Made by a program: the position numbers and the translations under genes | Source: Bacillus sp. Y1 | GTDB lineage: Bacteria; Bacillota; Bacilli; Bacillales; Cytobacillaceae | Reading direction: 5' to 3' | NCBI RefSeq assembly: GCF_003586445.1 | Contig: NZ_CP030028.1 | Span: 1,006,501-1,070,500 of the forward strand | DNA length: 64,000 bases | Shown here: one piece after another, positions 35,593 through 44,597 of the stretch | Layout of the letters: every line of letters begins with the position of its first letter | Position numbering within the stretch: the first letter of the stretch is position 1 | Notes under the pieces: model-generated | Databases searched by the model: none | Seen by the model: the letters and a program-made list of their open reading frames with translations, nothing else | What the model was told of the DNA's origin: nothing

Positions 35593-36981
35593 ATGACCAA
35601 TGCTTCAAATGTTAGAGCAGAAAGAAAGGAAGCTTTACAAAAGTCCTTTTCTGTTCAAGATTATATGAAATTTATCCTACCATCCTTGATCGGTATTATG
35701 CTATTTATTATTCCCATTTCAAATGGTGAAGGAATAACAATCCCAGTTGCATTCCTAGCCAGTCAATTAAATACCCTTTTTGTTGATCAAATTCCAGCCT
35801 TTGCAACGGGTGTAATTATCCTATCTGTTTTAGGTTCACTTATTGCTGTTATTGCCAAGCCGCAATTTATTATCGAAAATTCCTTTTTAAATAAACTGTT
35901 AAATGTCAGCAAATTTTGGTTAATTGCACGTGTATTAGGGGCAATTTTTACAGTGATCGCACTTACGAAAGTAGGACCGGAATTTATTTCCTCTGAGAAT
36001 ACAGGAGGGATGTTGCTATTTAGCCTACTTCCGATTCTATTAACCACTTTTTTACTTGCAGGATTTTTATTGCCACTTCTTTTGAACTTTGGGCTGTTAG
36101 AGTTTTTTGGAGCATTAACAATGAAGATTATGCGACCAATTTTCAAACTGCCTGGACGATCTTCACTTGACTGCTTAGCATCATGGGTAGGGGACGGGAC
36201 AATCGGTGTACTGCTTACCACTAAGCAATACGAGGAAGGCTATTATACAAAAAGAGAAGCAGCGGTGATTGCTACAACCTTCTCTGTTGTTTCTATTACT
36301 TTTACCATTGTAGTCATTCAATACTTGAATCTTGATAAATACTTTCTTCATTATTATGCTACGATCGTTATTGCTGGATTAGCAGCAGCTGTGATCATGC
36401 CACGTATTCCGCCGCTTTCTAGAAAAGCAGACACAGGCTATGAACATGCTACGTTAGTAAAGGAAACGAGTATTCCAGCTGGTACATCGTATGCCCAATG
36501 GGGATTAGCACAAGCAGTTAGTAAAGCAAAGACAAATACAAGTGTAAAGGCAACATTAAAAGAAGGACTTCAAAATGTGCTTGATATGTGGATGGGAGTA
36601 CTACCAATCGTTATGGCTATTGGAGTCACTGCTTTAGTGATTGCAGAATTTACTCCGGTGTTCTCCATATTAGGAAAGCCATTTGAGCCAATCTTAACGT
36701 TAATGCAAATACCAGAAGCAGACCAGGCTGCTCAAACGATGGTTGTTGGATTTGCGGATATGTTCTTACCAGCCATTATTGGAAGTGGAATCGAGAGTGA
36801 ATTAACACGTTTTGTTATTGCATGTGTATCCGTTACACAACTGATTTACCTTTCTGAGATGGGAGGATTACTACTAGGCTCAAAGCTACCTGTTAGCTTC
36901 AAAGACTTAGTACTAATCTTCTTGATTCGTACGGCCATTACTTTACCGATTGTTGCCATTGCAGCACATATTATCTTTTAA
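35593..36981 (+). CDS. YjiH family membrane protein (nucleoside-recognition/GATE domain)
   Basis: A 462-residue integral membrane protein with 10-12 hydrophobic segments and two GATE-like halves (ASWVGDGTIGVLLTTKQYEEGYY in the first; VGFADMFLPAIIGSG in the second). This architecture belongs to YjiH and related transport-type proteins, which have no proven substrate. AGGAGG is ten bases before the ATG. In this operon it is the likely uptake step for the amino acid derivative processed by the following enzymes. Confidence 0.82.
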   Translation: MTNASNVRAERKEALQKSFSVQDYMKFILPSLIGIMLFIIPISNGEGITIPVAFLASQLNTLFVDQIPAFATGVIILSVLGSLIAVIAKPQFIIENSFLNKLLNVSKFWLIARVLGAIFTVIALTKVGPEFISSENTGGMLLFSLLPILLTTFLLAGFLLPLLLNFGLLEFFGALTMKIMRPIFKLPGRSSLDCLASWVGDGTIGVLLTTKQYEEGYYTKREAAVIATTFSVVSITFTIVVIQYLNLDKYFLHYYATIVIAGLAAAVIMPRIPPLSRKADTGYEHATLVKETSIPAGTSYAQWGLAQAVSKAKTNTSVKATLKEGLQNVLDMWMGVLPIVMAIGVTALVIAEFTPVFSILGKPFEPILTLMQIPEADQAAQTMVVGFADMFLPAIIGSGIESELTRFVIACVSVTQLIYLSEMGGLLLGSKLPVSFKDLVLIFLIRTAITLPIVAIAAHIIF

Positions 36982-37001
36982 CTAGAAGGGTTCTGACACA
37001 A

Positions 37002-38132
37002 ATGCTTCTTTTGGAAAACTTTATAGATACAGAGCGGAAACAAATTTTGAATACGTATAAAGAACTTCATGAGCTTGCCGAACCAAGCTGGAAGGAAGAA
37101 AAAACCTCTCTGTATGTAAGGCAAAAGCTAGAAAGGGCTGGATTTGATGTCCAAACCTTTCATGGCCATTATGGGTTGATTGCTGAAATTAAGGGTGAAA
37201 GTAATGAGGTAATCGCGATTCGTGCTGACATGGATGCTCTCTTGCAAGAGATAGATGGTGTCGTACAAGCGAATCATTCATGCGGTCATGATGGTCATAG
37301 TACGATGGTGTTATTCACAGCACTTGCACTTGCTAAAATAAACCATCATCATACCATTCGTTTTATCTTTCAGCCAGCAGAGGAAAAGGCAGAGGGTGCG
37401 CTTAAAATGATTGAAGAAGGCGCACTAGACAATGTAAAGTTTCTTTGCGGAATTCATTTGCGCCCTGCATTTGAGGTCGCAAATGGAATGGCGGCTCCAG
37501 TGATCTTGCACGGTTCATCAAGCTGTATAAGAGGTACGATTAAAGGAACACCGGCACATGCTGCGAGACCGGAGGAAGGCAATAATCCTATTGAAGCTGC
37601 CGCCCTTTTGGTTCAAGCTTTTCAAAATATTCGTGTCCAAACCGATGTGCCATACTCGATCAAAATGACTGAGCTTCATTGTGGAGAGTCATCGAATCTT
37701 ATTCCAGAAACTGCACGATTCACCGTTGATCTTCGTGCAAAATCGAATGAAACCATGAAGTTACTTATAGAAGAGGCAAAACAATCGATTCAATCCATTG
37801 AGGATAGAACGAAAACAAAGATTGTTTTCCAACAAGATAGTTATTCTCCTGCTGCAGTAAAGAATGAACATGCTGTAAAGCTTGCCGAAGAAGCCATTAA
37901 ATCAGTGCTGGGAGAGAAATGTCTCGTACCAATGTGTGACTCTCCTGGTGCAGAAGACTTTCACTTCTACACATTAAAGCGACCAGATATGGTTGCCACC
38001 ATGATTGGATTAGGCTGCGGACTGGAACCAGGCTTGCATCATCCTAATATGAAGTTTGACATTACAGCATTACTTAATGGAACAAAAATTTTAACAAATC
38101 TGTTATTGGAAGCGGACAAACAGATTTGGTAA
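37002..38132 (+). CDS. M20-family amidohydrolase, probable N-acyl(succinyl)-L-amino acid hydrolase
   Basis: A 376-residue metallo-amidohydrolase of the M20D/AmhX type. Metal-site motifs are SCGHDGH (about 95-101), QPAEEKAEGA (with the general-base Glu), the GIHL His and the C-terminal GAEDFHFY and LHHPN. It resembles B. subtilis AmhX. In a gene set like this one from Geobacillus the M20 enzyme removes the succinyl group from N-succinyl-L-amino acids; that role is assigned here by context. The ribosome binding site is weak (AGAAGGG). Confidence 0.85.
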   Translation: MLLLENFIDTERKQILNTYKELHELAEPSWKEEKTSLYVRQKLERAGFDVQTFHGHYGLIAEIKGESNEVIAIRADMDALLQEIDGVVQANHSCGHDGHSTMVLFTALALAKINHHHTIRFIFQPAEEKAEGALKMIEEGALDNVKFLCGIHLRPAFEVANGMAAPVILHGSSSCIRGTIKGTPAHAARPEEGNNPIEAAALLVQAFQNIRVQTDVPYSIKMTELHCGESSNLIPETARFTVDLRAKSNETMKLLIEEAKQSIQSIEDRTKTKIVFQQDSYSPAAVKNEHAVKLAEEAIKSVLGEKCLVPMCDSPGAEDFHFYTLKRPDMVATMIGLGCGLEPGLHHPNMKFDITALLNGTKILTNLLLEADKQIW

Positions 38133-38158
38133 TGACTCCGGTAAAGGAGGGAAGAAAT

Positions 38159-38944
38159 TTGAACGATGAAGTAAGCATTCGCAACCTTCAAACTGTCACA
38201 GAGTTAGAAAAGGTACGTGAATTAGAGGCTCTAATTTGGAGTTTGGAAGATTCTGTACCGGTCAACCAAACGGTAGCCGCAGTGAAAAATGGCGGCTTCG
38301 TTCTTGGTGCTTTTCTCCATGAGAAGCTTATTGGTTTTCAATATAGTTTCCCAGGATTTGATGGGGCGAAAGCGTATCTTTGCTCTCACAGCCTCGGGAT
38401 TCATCCTGATTATCGTGCATTTGGTGTCGGCGAGAAACTGAAATGGGCTCAGAAGAAAACAGCTCTTCTTAAGGGGTATGAGTTAATCACATGGACATAT
38501 GATCCGCTCGAAACCGTGAATGCAAATCTAAACCTACATAAACTTGGCGGTGTCTGTTCTACGTATATGGAAGATGTGTACGGTGAGATGAATGATGGGT
38601 TGAACTCAGGAATGGCAACCGACCGTTTTTTAGTAGAGTGGAGGCTAAAGTCCGAGAGTGTGAAAAGGGACTTAGACCAAGACGCGCTGCACGTTATAAG
38701 AACAGATCAGTTCAATGGAAATTTAAATCCTGTGGAAATTCATTTGAACCTAGCTCCTGATACCCTTTTCGTATCGGTACCAGGGAATTTTCAAACCATT
38801 AAAACAGAAGATCTCTCACTTGCTAAGCAATGGAGAGAGGCAACTCGAAAGGTGTTTCTTCACTATTTTAAAAAAGGTTACACCGCTACTGATTTGCTGA
38901 AGGAAAAACCAAACCACTACTACTACGTTTTACAAAAGCTATAG
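38159..38944 (+). CDS. GNAT acyltransferase, probable D-amino acid N-succinyltransferase
   Basis: About 261 residues of the COG3375-type GNAT group, larger than common GNATs. The acyl-CoA region is HSLGIHPDYRAFGVGEKLKW, and the following WTYDPLETVNANLNLHKLGG is typical of this group. TTG 38159 is chosen because AAAGGAGG lies eight bases before it. Its place between the M20 hydrolase and the NSAR-type racemase matches the Geobacillus pathway, in which it adds succinyl from succinyl-CoA to D-amino acids. Confidence 0.8.
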   Translation: MNDEVSIRNLQTVTELEKVRELEALIWSLEDSVPVNQTVAAVKNGGFVLGAFLHEKLIGFQYSFPGFDGAKAYLCSHSLGIHPDYRAFGVGEKLKWAQKKTALLKGYELITWTYDPLETVNANLNLHKLGGVCSTYMEDVYGEMNDGLNSGMATDRFLVEWRLKSESVKRDLDQDALHVIRTDQFNGNLNPVEIHLNLAPDTLFVSVPGNFQTIKTEDLSLAKQWREATRKVFLHYFKKGYTATDLLKEKPNHYYYVLQKL

Positions 38945-38959
38945 CAAGGGGAATGTGAA

Positions 38960-40066
38960 ATGGAAGTAAAGAGCATCATTTTAAGGCATGTAAAAATGGA
39001 TCTGTTAACCCCGTTCACTACGAGTGTCGGTACGGAGGTGGATAAGGATTTCATTATCGTGGAAGTACAGTCGAAAAGTGGTTTATCAGGATGGGCGGAG
39101 TCTGTTTCAATTATTGAGCCAATTTATAACGAAGAAACAGTAAAGACTAATTGGCATATCATGAGTGATTTTCTAATCCCCCTATTATTAAAAGAACCCA
39201 TTTCGCATCCGGATGATGTGTCTGAGCGTTTTCAGTTTATCCGTGGCAATTATAATGCAAAGGCTGCATTAGAGTGTGCTGTCTGGGATTTATACGCAAA
39301 AGAAAAGAATCTTTCCTTATCAAAAGCGCTCGGTGGAGTGAAGGATCGGATAGAAGTGGGCGTAAGTGTAGGGATTCAAAAGTCAGAAGCGGCGATGCTT
39401 AAGCAAATTGATGAGTACTTAAAAGAAGGATATAAGCGTATTAAAGTAAAAATCAAGCCTGATTGGGATATTCAAATATTGAAATCTATTCGCCGAGAAT
39501 TTCCTGCGATTCCTTTAATGGCTGATGCCAATTGTGCTTATACATTAAAGGATATCGATCATCTTCAAGCATTAGATGAATTCAATTTAATGATGATTGA
39601 ACAGCCACTTGCCTGTGATGACATCATTGATCATGCATCGTTACAAGCGAAGCTTTCGACTCCTATCTGTTTAGATGAAAGTATCCACTCAGCTGAAGAT
39701 GCAAGAAAGGCTATTCAGCTCGGGAGCTGTAAAATCATTAATTTAAAAATTGGTCGTATTGGAGGGCTTACAGAGTCAAGGAAGATACACGATCTGTGTG
39801 TGAAAAATGAGATTCCCATGTGGTGTGGTGGAATGCTAGAAGCAGGAATTGGAAGAGCTCATAATATCGCGATTACATCACTAGCTAACTTTACGCTTCC
39901 AGGTGACACAGCCCCTTCTTCGCATTACTGGAAGGAAGACATTATCTTACCGGAAGTAGAAATGAGCAGCGGCTTTATTACTGTACCGGACTTACCTGGA
40001 ATTGGGTTTGAACCAAATATTAAGAAGATCAATCAAGTGACACTTGAACAAAAAATCTTTTCATAA
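38960..40066 (+). CDS. N-succinylamino acid racemase (enolase superfamily, MenC-like)
   Basis: A 368-residue member of the muconate-lactonizing/OSBS-NSAR group. The catalytic residues fall at the positions known for Amycolatopsis NSAR: K162 and K164 (KxK), D189, E214 and D239 as Mg ligands, and K263 as the second acid/base. Such proteins often also make o-succinylbenzoate (MenC), but no other men gene is near, while the acyltransferase and deacylase are. The likely role is thus racemisation of N-succinyl-D-amino acids to the L form. It is last in the operon. Confidence 0.87.
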   Translation: MEVKSIILRHVKMDLLTPFTTSVGTEVDKDFIIVEVQSKSGLSGWAESVSIIEPIYNEETVKTNWHIMSDFLIPLLLKEPISHPDDVSERFQFIRGNYNAKAALECAVWDLYAKEKNLSLSKALGGVKDRIEVGVSVGIQKSEAAMLKQIDEYLKEGYKRIKVKIKPDWDIQILKSIRREFPAIPLMADANCAYTLKDIDHLQALDEFNLMMIEQPLACDDIIDHASLQAKLSTPICLDESIHSAEDARKAIQLGSCKIINLKIGRIGGLTESRKIHDLCVKNEIPMWCGGMLEAGIGRAHNIAITSLANFTLPGDTAPSSHYWKEDIILPEVEMSSGFITVPDLPGIGFEPNIKKINQVTLEQKIFS

Positions 40067-40071
40067 AATTA

Positions 40072-40108
40072 AAGGATATAGACTAGTTTTGTCTATATCC
40101 TTCTTTTA
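40072..40108 (+). terminator. Rho-independent terminator of the racemase operon
   Basis: AAGGATATAGAC and GTCTATATCCTT flank TAGTTTT and are followed by CTTTTAT. It may also serve the convergent VOC gene. Confidence 0.8.
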
Positions 40109-40113
40109 TTCCT

Positions 40114-40548
40114 CTAATAACTGTTCATTTCTCCACTATCTAAATTGAGTTGCCAGTGGATCCCGAACTTGTCTGTGACTTGACCGTACAGCTTGCTCCA
40201 AAATGTTTCTTGAAGTGGCATAGTTACCTTTCCATCAACACTCAATTGTTCAAACCAGGATTTAAGATTCTCACTATCTTTGTTTACAATAGCAAGCGTA
40301 ACGTTATTTCCTTCAACAAACGGCATTCCAGGGAAGTTATCGGAAAACATCACATTCGTTCCGTCAATGCTAAGACGTGTGTGCATGACTAATTTTTTTG
40401 CTTCTTCTGGAAGTGGATGATCTGGATGAGGTGGAGTATCTCCAAAAGTCATGATATTTGGTTTCTCCGTCCGAAAAACATCTGCATAAAATTCAACAGC
40501 TTCTCTGCAATTACCATCAAAAACAAGATAAACATCAACAGACATCAT
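40114..40548 (-). CDS. VOC/PhnB-like glyoxalase-fold protein
   Basis: About 144 residues with the PhnB-type vicinal oxygen chelate fold (VYLVFDGNCREAVEFYADVF at the start, then FSDNFPGMPF, and WSKLYGQVTDKFGIHWQLN near the end). These proteins are abundant and mostly of unknown function; the homonymous phosphonate link is historical. Start ATG 40548 or the adjacent ATG 40545 fits GGAG; the upstream extension has no ribosome binding site. Confidence 0.85.
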   Translation of the reverse strand: MMSVDVYLVFDGNCREAVEFYADVFRTEKPNIMTFGDTPPHPDHPLPEEAKKLVMHTRLSIDGTNVMFSDNFPGMPFVEGNNVTLAIVNKDSENLKSWFEQLSVDGKVTMPLQETFWSKLYGQVTDKFGIHWQLNLDSGEMNSY

Positions 40549-40702
40549 CTTCACTCCTAAAAAAATAGTACAATCACTTCCATTATATCCCATGCTTTAA
40601 TTAAAAACCTAATTAATTTTAAAAGGGAATAGACCCTAGCATTTGGAAATGTAGTAAAAATAGACGATAATTAACTCATACATAGTAGAGGAGCGGAAAA
40701 AA

Positions 40703-40894
40703 ATGTTGTCACAAAAAAGAGAAAACATAAAAATTGGTAGCCGAGTAAAGGTGGTACAAAAAGCAGATCAGCGAACAGGGAAACTAACGGAAGGTGTGGT
40801 TGCAAAAATCCTTACAAATAGCCCTACTCATCCACATGGAATCAAGGTGATGCTAGAAAATGGTGTGGTTGGAAGAGTAAAGGAAATATTATGA
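40703..40894 (+). CDS. ywbE: YwbE family protein (DUF2196)
   Basis: A 63-residue basic protein with the family pattern G(S)RVKVVQKADQRTGKLTEGVV and SPTHPHGIKVMLENG.VGRV. It reads as a small SH3-like beta barrel, probably binding nucleic acid. Length fits B. subtilis YwbE. Its function is unknown. GAGGAGCGG precedes the ATG. Confidence 0.88.
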   Translation: MLSQKRENIKIGSRVKVVQKADQRTGKLTEGVVAKILTNSPTHPHGIKVMLENGVVGRVKEIL

Positions 40895-40995
40895 TTTTCC
40901 AGAAGTAGGTATTTTAAAAACAATAGAATTTTTATTTTATTCACGTACAAAATAATGGTAAGAAAACTATTTTTTGACGCGTGGAGGAAATGAAA

Positions 40996-41979
40996 ATGCC
41001 TGATACACCTTCAATGACATCTTCAGAAATTGGAGCAGTATGGATTACATATCAACAAAAAACAATGCTTTTTCAAATGCTAGACTACTTTATCAATAAA
41101 TCTGATGATCATGAAGCAAGAGAAATCATGAGCTCTTTAAGAGACGAAATTCAACCGGTTATTGCACAGATGGTTTCTATGTTTAATGCAGAGGGAATTC
41201 CCATTCCGATTGGCTTTGTTCCTCAAGATGTAAATAAAGATGCTCCGAAGCTTTATGATAATGGCTTCGATATTATGTTCGTCCGGTTAGTAAAAGAAAT
41301 CAGTTCGGGAATGCATACCTTAAACTTAACTATGGTTTATCGAGAAGATATCATTCTTCTTTTTAGAGATTTAACGAAGATGACTCAAAAATATTACGAT
41401 TATTGTACAAAGTATTTGCTGAAAAAAGGTCTTCTTCCAAGAGCGCCATACGTAACAATTGAAAAATCAATTGAATTTGTTAAATCCAATAACTACCTCG
41501 ATGGAGCAAAACTGTTTAGTGAAAAAAGACCCCTAAATGCAGTGGAAATTGCTCATATTTACCATGGGATTGAGTCAAATGTGACAGGGATGCAAATGAT
41601 TTTTGGCTTCTCTCAGGTGGCGAAAGAAAAAGAAGCCAAAAAGTATTTTAATAAGGGTGGAGAATTAGCAAAAGCAATCATTAAGGATATGAGTGAGCTT
41701 CTTCTTCAAAATAATATACAAGTTCCAACAACAGCAGGTGGAAATATAACAGATTCAAAAGTTCCTCCATTTTCAGATAAAATAATGACGTACTGTATAA
41801 GCCTCTTCTGCAGTTTTTCGTTAGGAGGAAATTCAATCGGAACCGCTTTTAGCCTTCGCAACGATTTACCTTTAAAATTTGCAGCATATATGAAGGATAT
41901 TTTTGAATATGCCCATGAGGGAGCAAAGATCATGATTCAGAACGGTTGGATGGAAGAGCCCCCACAGACGATCAAGTAA
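40996..41979 (+). CDS. DUF3231 family protein
   Basis: About 327 residues, all-helical, made of two similar halves (about 10-160 and 180-320), each beginning LTSSEIG/LNAVEIA...Y. This layout is DUF3231, a ferritin-like family common in Bacillus and often spore-related in annotation. Start ATG 40996 lies eight bases after GGAGG; the ATG at 40990 is too close to it. Function unknown. Confidence 0.78.
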   Translation: MPDTPSMTSSEIGAVWITYQQKTMLFQMLDYFINKSDDHEAREIMSSLRDEIQPVIAQMVSMFNAEGIPIPIGFVPQDVNKDAPKLYDNGFDIMFVRLVKEISSGMHTLNLTMVYREDIILLFRDLTKMTQKYYDYCTKYLLKKGLLPRAPYVTIEKSIEFVKSNNYLDGAKLFSEKRPLNAVEIAHIYHGIESNVTGMQMIFGFSQVAKEKEAKKYFNKGGELAKAIIKDMSELLLQNNIQVPTTAGGNITDSKVPPFSDKIMTYCISLFCSFSLGGNSIGTAFSLRNDLPLKFAAYMKDIFEYAHEGAKIMIQNGWMEEPPQTIK

Positions 41980-42015
41980 TTTGCTTTCTCTGGGTGGAAT
42001 TAAATAAACTAAGAA

Positions 42016-42043
42016 AAGCCACCCTTGGAATATAGGGTGGCTT
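42016..42043. terminator. Hairpin after the DUF3231 gene
   Basis: AAGCCACCCT and AGGGTGGCTT are perfect complements. The T tract (CTTCTCCTGTC) is poor, so termination may be partial. Confidence 0.55.
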
Positions 42044-42075
42044 CTCCTGTCTACAATTCTATAATTTTGTCTTGT

Positions 42076-42177
42076 GTGTTACAAATGTCACAAAGTGTAT
42101 AAATTTACTTCAACATTTAAACAAATTTCTAAGCTATACTCACTCTTGTGAATTAGTGAACATTTAATGAACACAAG
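42076..42177 (+). promoter_or_regulatory. cydA promoter region with Rex-like sites
   Basis: A -10 TATACT lies at 42135-42140 with no good -35, suggesting an activated promoter. Two sites resemble the Rex consensus TTGTGAANNNNTTCACAA: 42076-42093 (right half GTCACAA, 6 of 7) and 42145-42161, whose left half TTGTGAA is exact and which overlaps the predicted start point. CTTGTG/CACAAG (42144/42172) adds a wider inverted repeat. Confidence 0.45.
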
Positions 42178-42189
42178 GAGTGAGGGCTA

Positions 42190-43587
42190 ATGACAGAGCT
42201 TTTTTTGGCAAGGCTTCAGTTTGGAGCTACGACGATATTCCATTTTTTATTTGTACCAATGTCGATTGGTTTAGTGTTTATGGTTGCGTTAATGCAAACA
42301 TTCTATGTCGTCAAAAATGAAGAAATCTATAAGAAGATGGCAAAATTTTGGGGACATCTGTTTCTGATTAACTTTGCTGTTGGGGTCGTAACAGGAATTA
42401 TTCAAGAATTTCAATTTGGGATGAACTGGTCAGAGTATTCTAGATTTGTCGGCGATGTATTTGGTGCTCCACTTGCTATTGAAGCTTTATTAGCTTTTTT
42501 TATGGAGTCTACTTTTATCGGTTTATGGATTTTTGGATGGAACCGTCTATCTAAGAAAGTCCATTTATCATGTATCTGGCTTGTTTCGCTTGGAACGATG
42601 CTATCTGCCCTATGGATATTAGCAGCGAATTCATTTATGCAGGAACCAGTTGGATTTGTTATGAATAATGGGAGAGCAGAGATGAATGATTTCTTTGCTT
42701 TGTTAAAAAATCCGCAGCTCCTCGTTGAGTTTCCACATGTCATTTTTGGTGCGCTTGCTACAGGATCCTTTTTTATTGGTGGTGTTAGTGCTTATAAGCT
42801 GCTAAAAAAACAAGAAGTTGAATTTTTCGCAAGGTCATTTCGAATAGCTATGGTAGTATCCCTTGTTTCTGGAGTGGGGGTAGCATTTAGCGGACATGAG
42901 CAGGCTAAGCATTTAATGGAATCACAGCCAATGAAAATGGCTGCCAGTGAAGCATTGTGGGAAGACAGTGGTGATCCTGCGGCTTGGACAATATGGGCAC
43001 ATATTGATACAGACAATAAAGAAAATTCATTCGAAATAAGCATTCCATACATATTAAGTTACTTAACATATGAGAAGTTTTCCGGTAGTGTACCAGGAAT
43101 GCTTACGCTTCAAAAGGAATATGAAGAAAAGTATGGTCCAGGAAATTATATTCCACCAGTAAAAACAACGTTTTGGAGCTTCCGCATTATGGCAGGTGCT
43201 GGGGGTGTAATGATTTTGGTTTCTGCATTAGGTCTGTGGTTTCAATTTACCGAATCACTCATGAGGAGAACGTTCTTTTTAAAGCTGTTAGTAGGACTTA
43301 TATCTTTCCCGTTTATCGCAAATTCTGCTGGATGGATCATGACTGAAATTGGAAGACAACCGTGGACTGTATTTGGACTAATGACAACAGCTGCATCTGT
43401 ATCACCAAATGTTTCTGTACAGTCTTTGTTATTTTCTTTAATCGCGTTTACAGCTATCTATTTAATTTTAGCTATCGTGCTTGTGTACTTGTTTATTAGA
43501 GAGATTAAAGAAGGAGTTGATCATCATGAGGATGTTCAATCGATTGATGTTCCAATTGACCCATTTGACAAGGAGGTGTATCAGTGA
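42190..43587 (+). CDS. cydA: Cytochrome bd quinol oxidase subunit I
   Basis: A 465-residue membrane subunit with nine hydrophobic segments. It carries the hemes; the N-terminal His18 in TTIFHFLFVPMSIG corresponds to the heme b595 ligand. The Q loop is of the short type, as in other Bacillales. GRQPWTVFGLMTTAASVS near 390 is family-conserved. It transfers electrons from menaquinol to oxygen at low oxygen. It is first in the cydABDC operon and its TGA overlaps the cydB ATG. Confidence 0.95.
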   Translation: MTELFLARLQFGATTIFHFLFVPMSIGLVFMVALMQTFYVVKNEEIYKKMAKFWGHLFLINFAVGVVTGIIQEFQFGMNWSEYSRFVGDVFGAPLAIEALLAFFMESTFIGLWIFGWNRLSKKVHLSCIWLVSLGTMLSALWILAANSFMQEPVGFVMNNGRAEMNDFFALLKNPQLLVEFPHVIFGALATGSFFIGGVSAYKLLKKQEVEFFARSFRIAMVVSLVSGVGVAFSGHEQAKHLMESQPMKMAASEALWEDSGDPAAWTIWAHIDTDNKENSFEISIPYILSYLTYEKFSGSVPGMLTLQKEYEEKYGPGNYIPPVKTTFWSFRIMAGAGGVMILVSALGLWFQFTESLMRRTFFLKLLVGLISFPFIANSAGWIMTEIGRQPWTVFGLMTTAASVSPNVSVQSLLFSLIAFTAIYLILAIVLVYLFIREIKEGVDHHEDVQSIDVPIDPFDKEVYQ

Positions 43588-44597
43588 TGGAGTTAAGTGA
43601 GCTTTGGTTCATACTAGTAGCTGTTCTGTTCATTGGCTTCTTTTTCCTGGAAGGCTTTGATTTTGGGGTGGGTATGTCGGTACGTCTATTAGCCAGAAAT
43701 GATTTTGAACGACGTGTATTGATCAATACCATTGGCCCTTTTTGGGATGCGAACGAGGTATGGTTATTAACAGCAGGTGGAGCAATCTTTGCAGCTTTTC
43801 CACATTGGTATGCAACCATGTTTAGTGGCTACTATATTCCTTTTGTGTTTGTTCTTCTGGCGTTAATTGGAAGAGGAGTTGCTTTTGAATTTAGAGGGAA
43901 GGTAGACAAAGTGAATTGGACACAGTCATGGGATTGGGTTATTTTTTTCGGGAGCTTGCTACCTCCGTTTTTGTTCGGGGTATTATTTTCAAGCATCTTA
44001 AGAGGAATGCCGATTGATGAAACGATGACATTAAGAGCTGGCTTCTCTGACTATGTGAACGTTTATACTGTCGTTGGAGGAGTGACTGTCACTCTTTTAT
44101 GTTTAGTACATGGGCTATTATTTACCTCTTTAAAAACCGTTGGGGATATACAAGCTCGAGCTAGAGAGCTAGCGAATATATTAATGATTCCAGTGCTAGT
44201 TGCTCTAGTAGCGTTTGTTGGACTATCCTATTTTGAAACTGACCTCTTCACCTATCGAGGAGAAGCAACTATTCCAATGATTGGACTTATTGTTGTTAGT
44301 TATATACTAGTGATTTTCTTTATAAAAAGTAAAAAGGTTGGGCTAGCTTTTATCTTTAGTGGAGCAGGGATAGCTCTTACCGTTGCAACTATATTTGTTG
44401 GTTTATTTCCTCGAGTGATGATTAGTTCAATCGATACTCTGTATGATTTAACGGTATACAACGCTGCTTCAGGAGCTTATTCCCTAAAAATCATGACTTA
44501 TGTGGCCTTAACTTTACTTCCATTTGTTCTTGGGTATCAAATATGGAGTTATTATGTGTTTAGAAAACGTGTAGATGGGAAGGAAATGGTTTATTAA
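43587..44597 (+). CDS. cydB: Cytochrome bd quinol oxidase subunit II
   Basis: A 336-residue integral membrane partner of CydA. It opens LWFILVAVLFIGFFFLEGFDFGVGM, typical of CydB, and has GPFWDANEVWLLTAGGAIFAAFP at about 50-72. ATG 43587 shares a base with the cydA stop, and AGGAGGTG is nine bases upstream. Its TAA overlaps the next ATG. Confidence 0.95.
   Translation: MELSELWFILVAVLFIGFFFLEGFDFGVGMSVRLLARNDFERRVLINTIGPFWDANEVWLLTAGGAIFAAFPHWYATMFSGYYIPFVFVLLALIGRGVAFEFRGKVDKVNWTQSWDWVIFFGSLLPPFLFGVLFSSILRGMPIDETMTLRAGFSDYVNVYTVVGGVTVTLLCLVHGLLFTSLKTVGDIQARARELANILMIPVLVALVAFVGLSYFETDLFTYRGEATIPMIGLIVVSYILVIFFIKSKKVGLAFIFSGAGIALTVATIFVGLFPRVMISSIDTLYDLTVYNAASGAYSLKIMTYVALTLLPFVLGYQIWSYYVFRKRVDGKEMVY

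Noticed and set aside
38960..40066. Menaquinone o-succinylbenzoate synthase (menC)
   Set aside because: The sequence alone allows it, but no other men gene is near, and the adjacent acyltransferase and M20 hydrolase fit N-succinylamino acid racemase.
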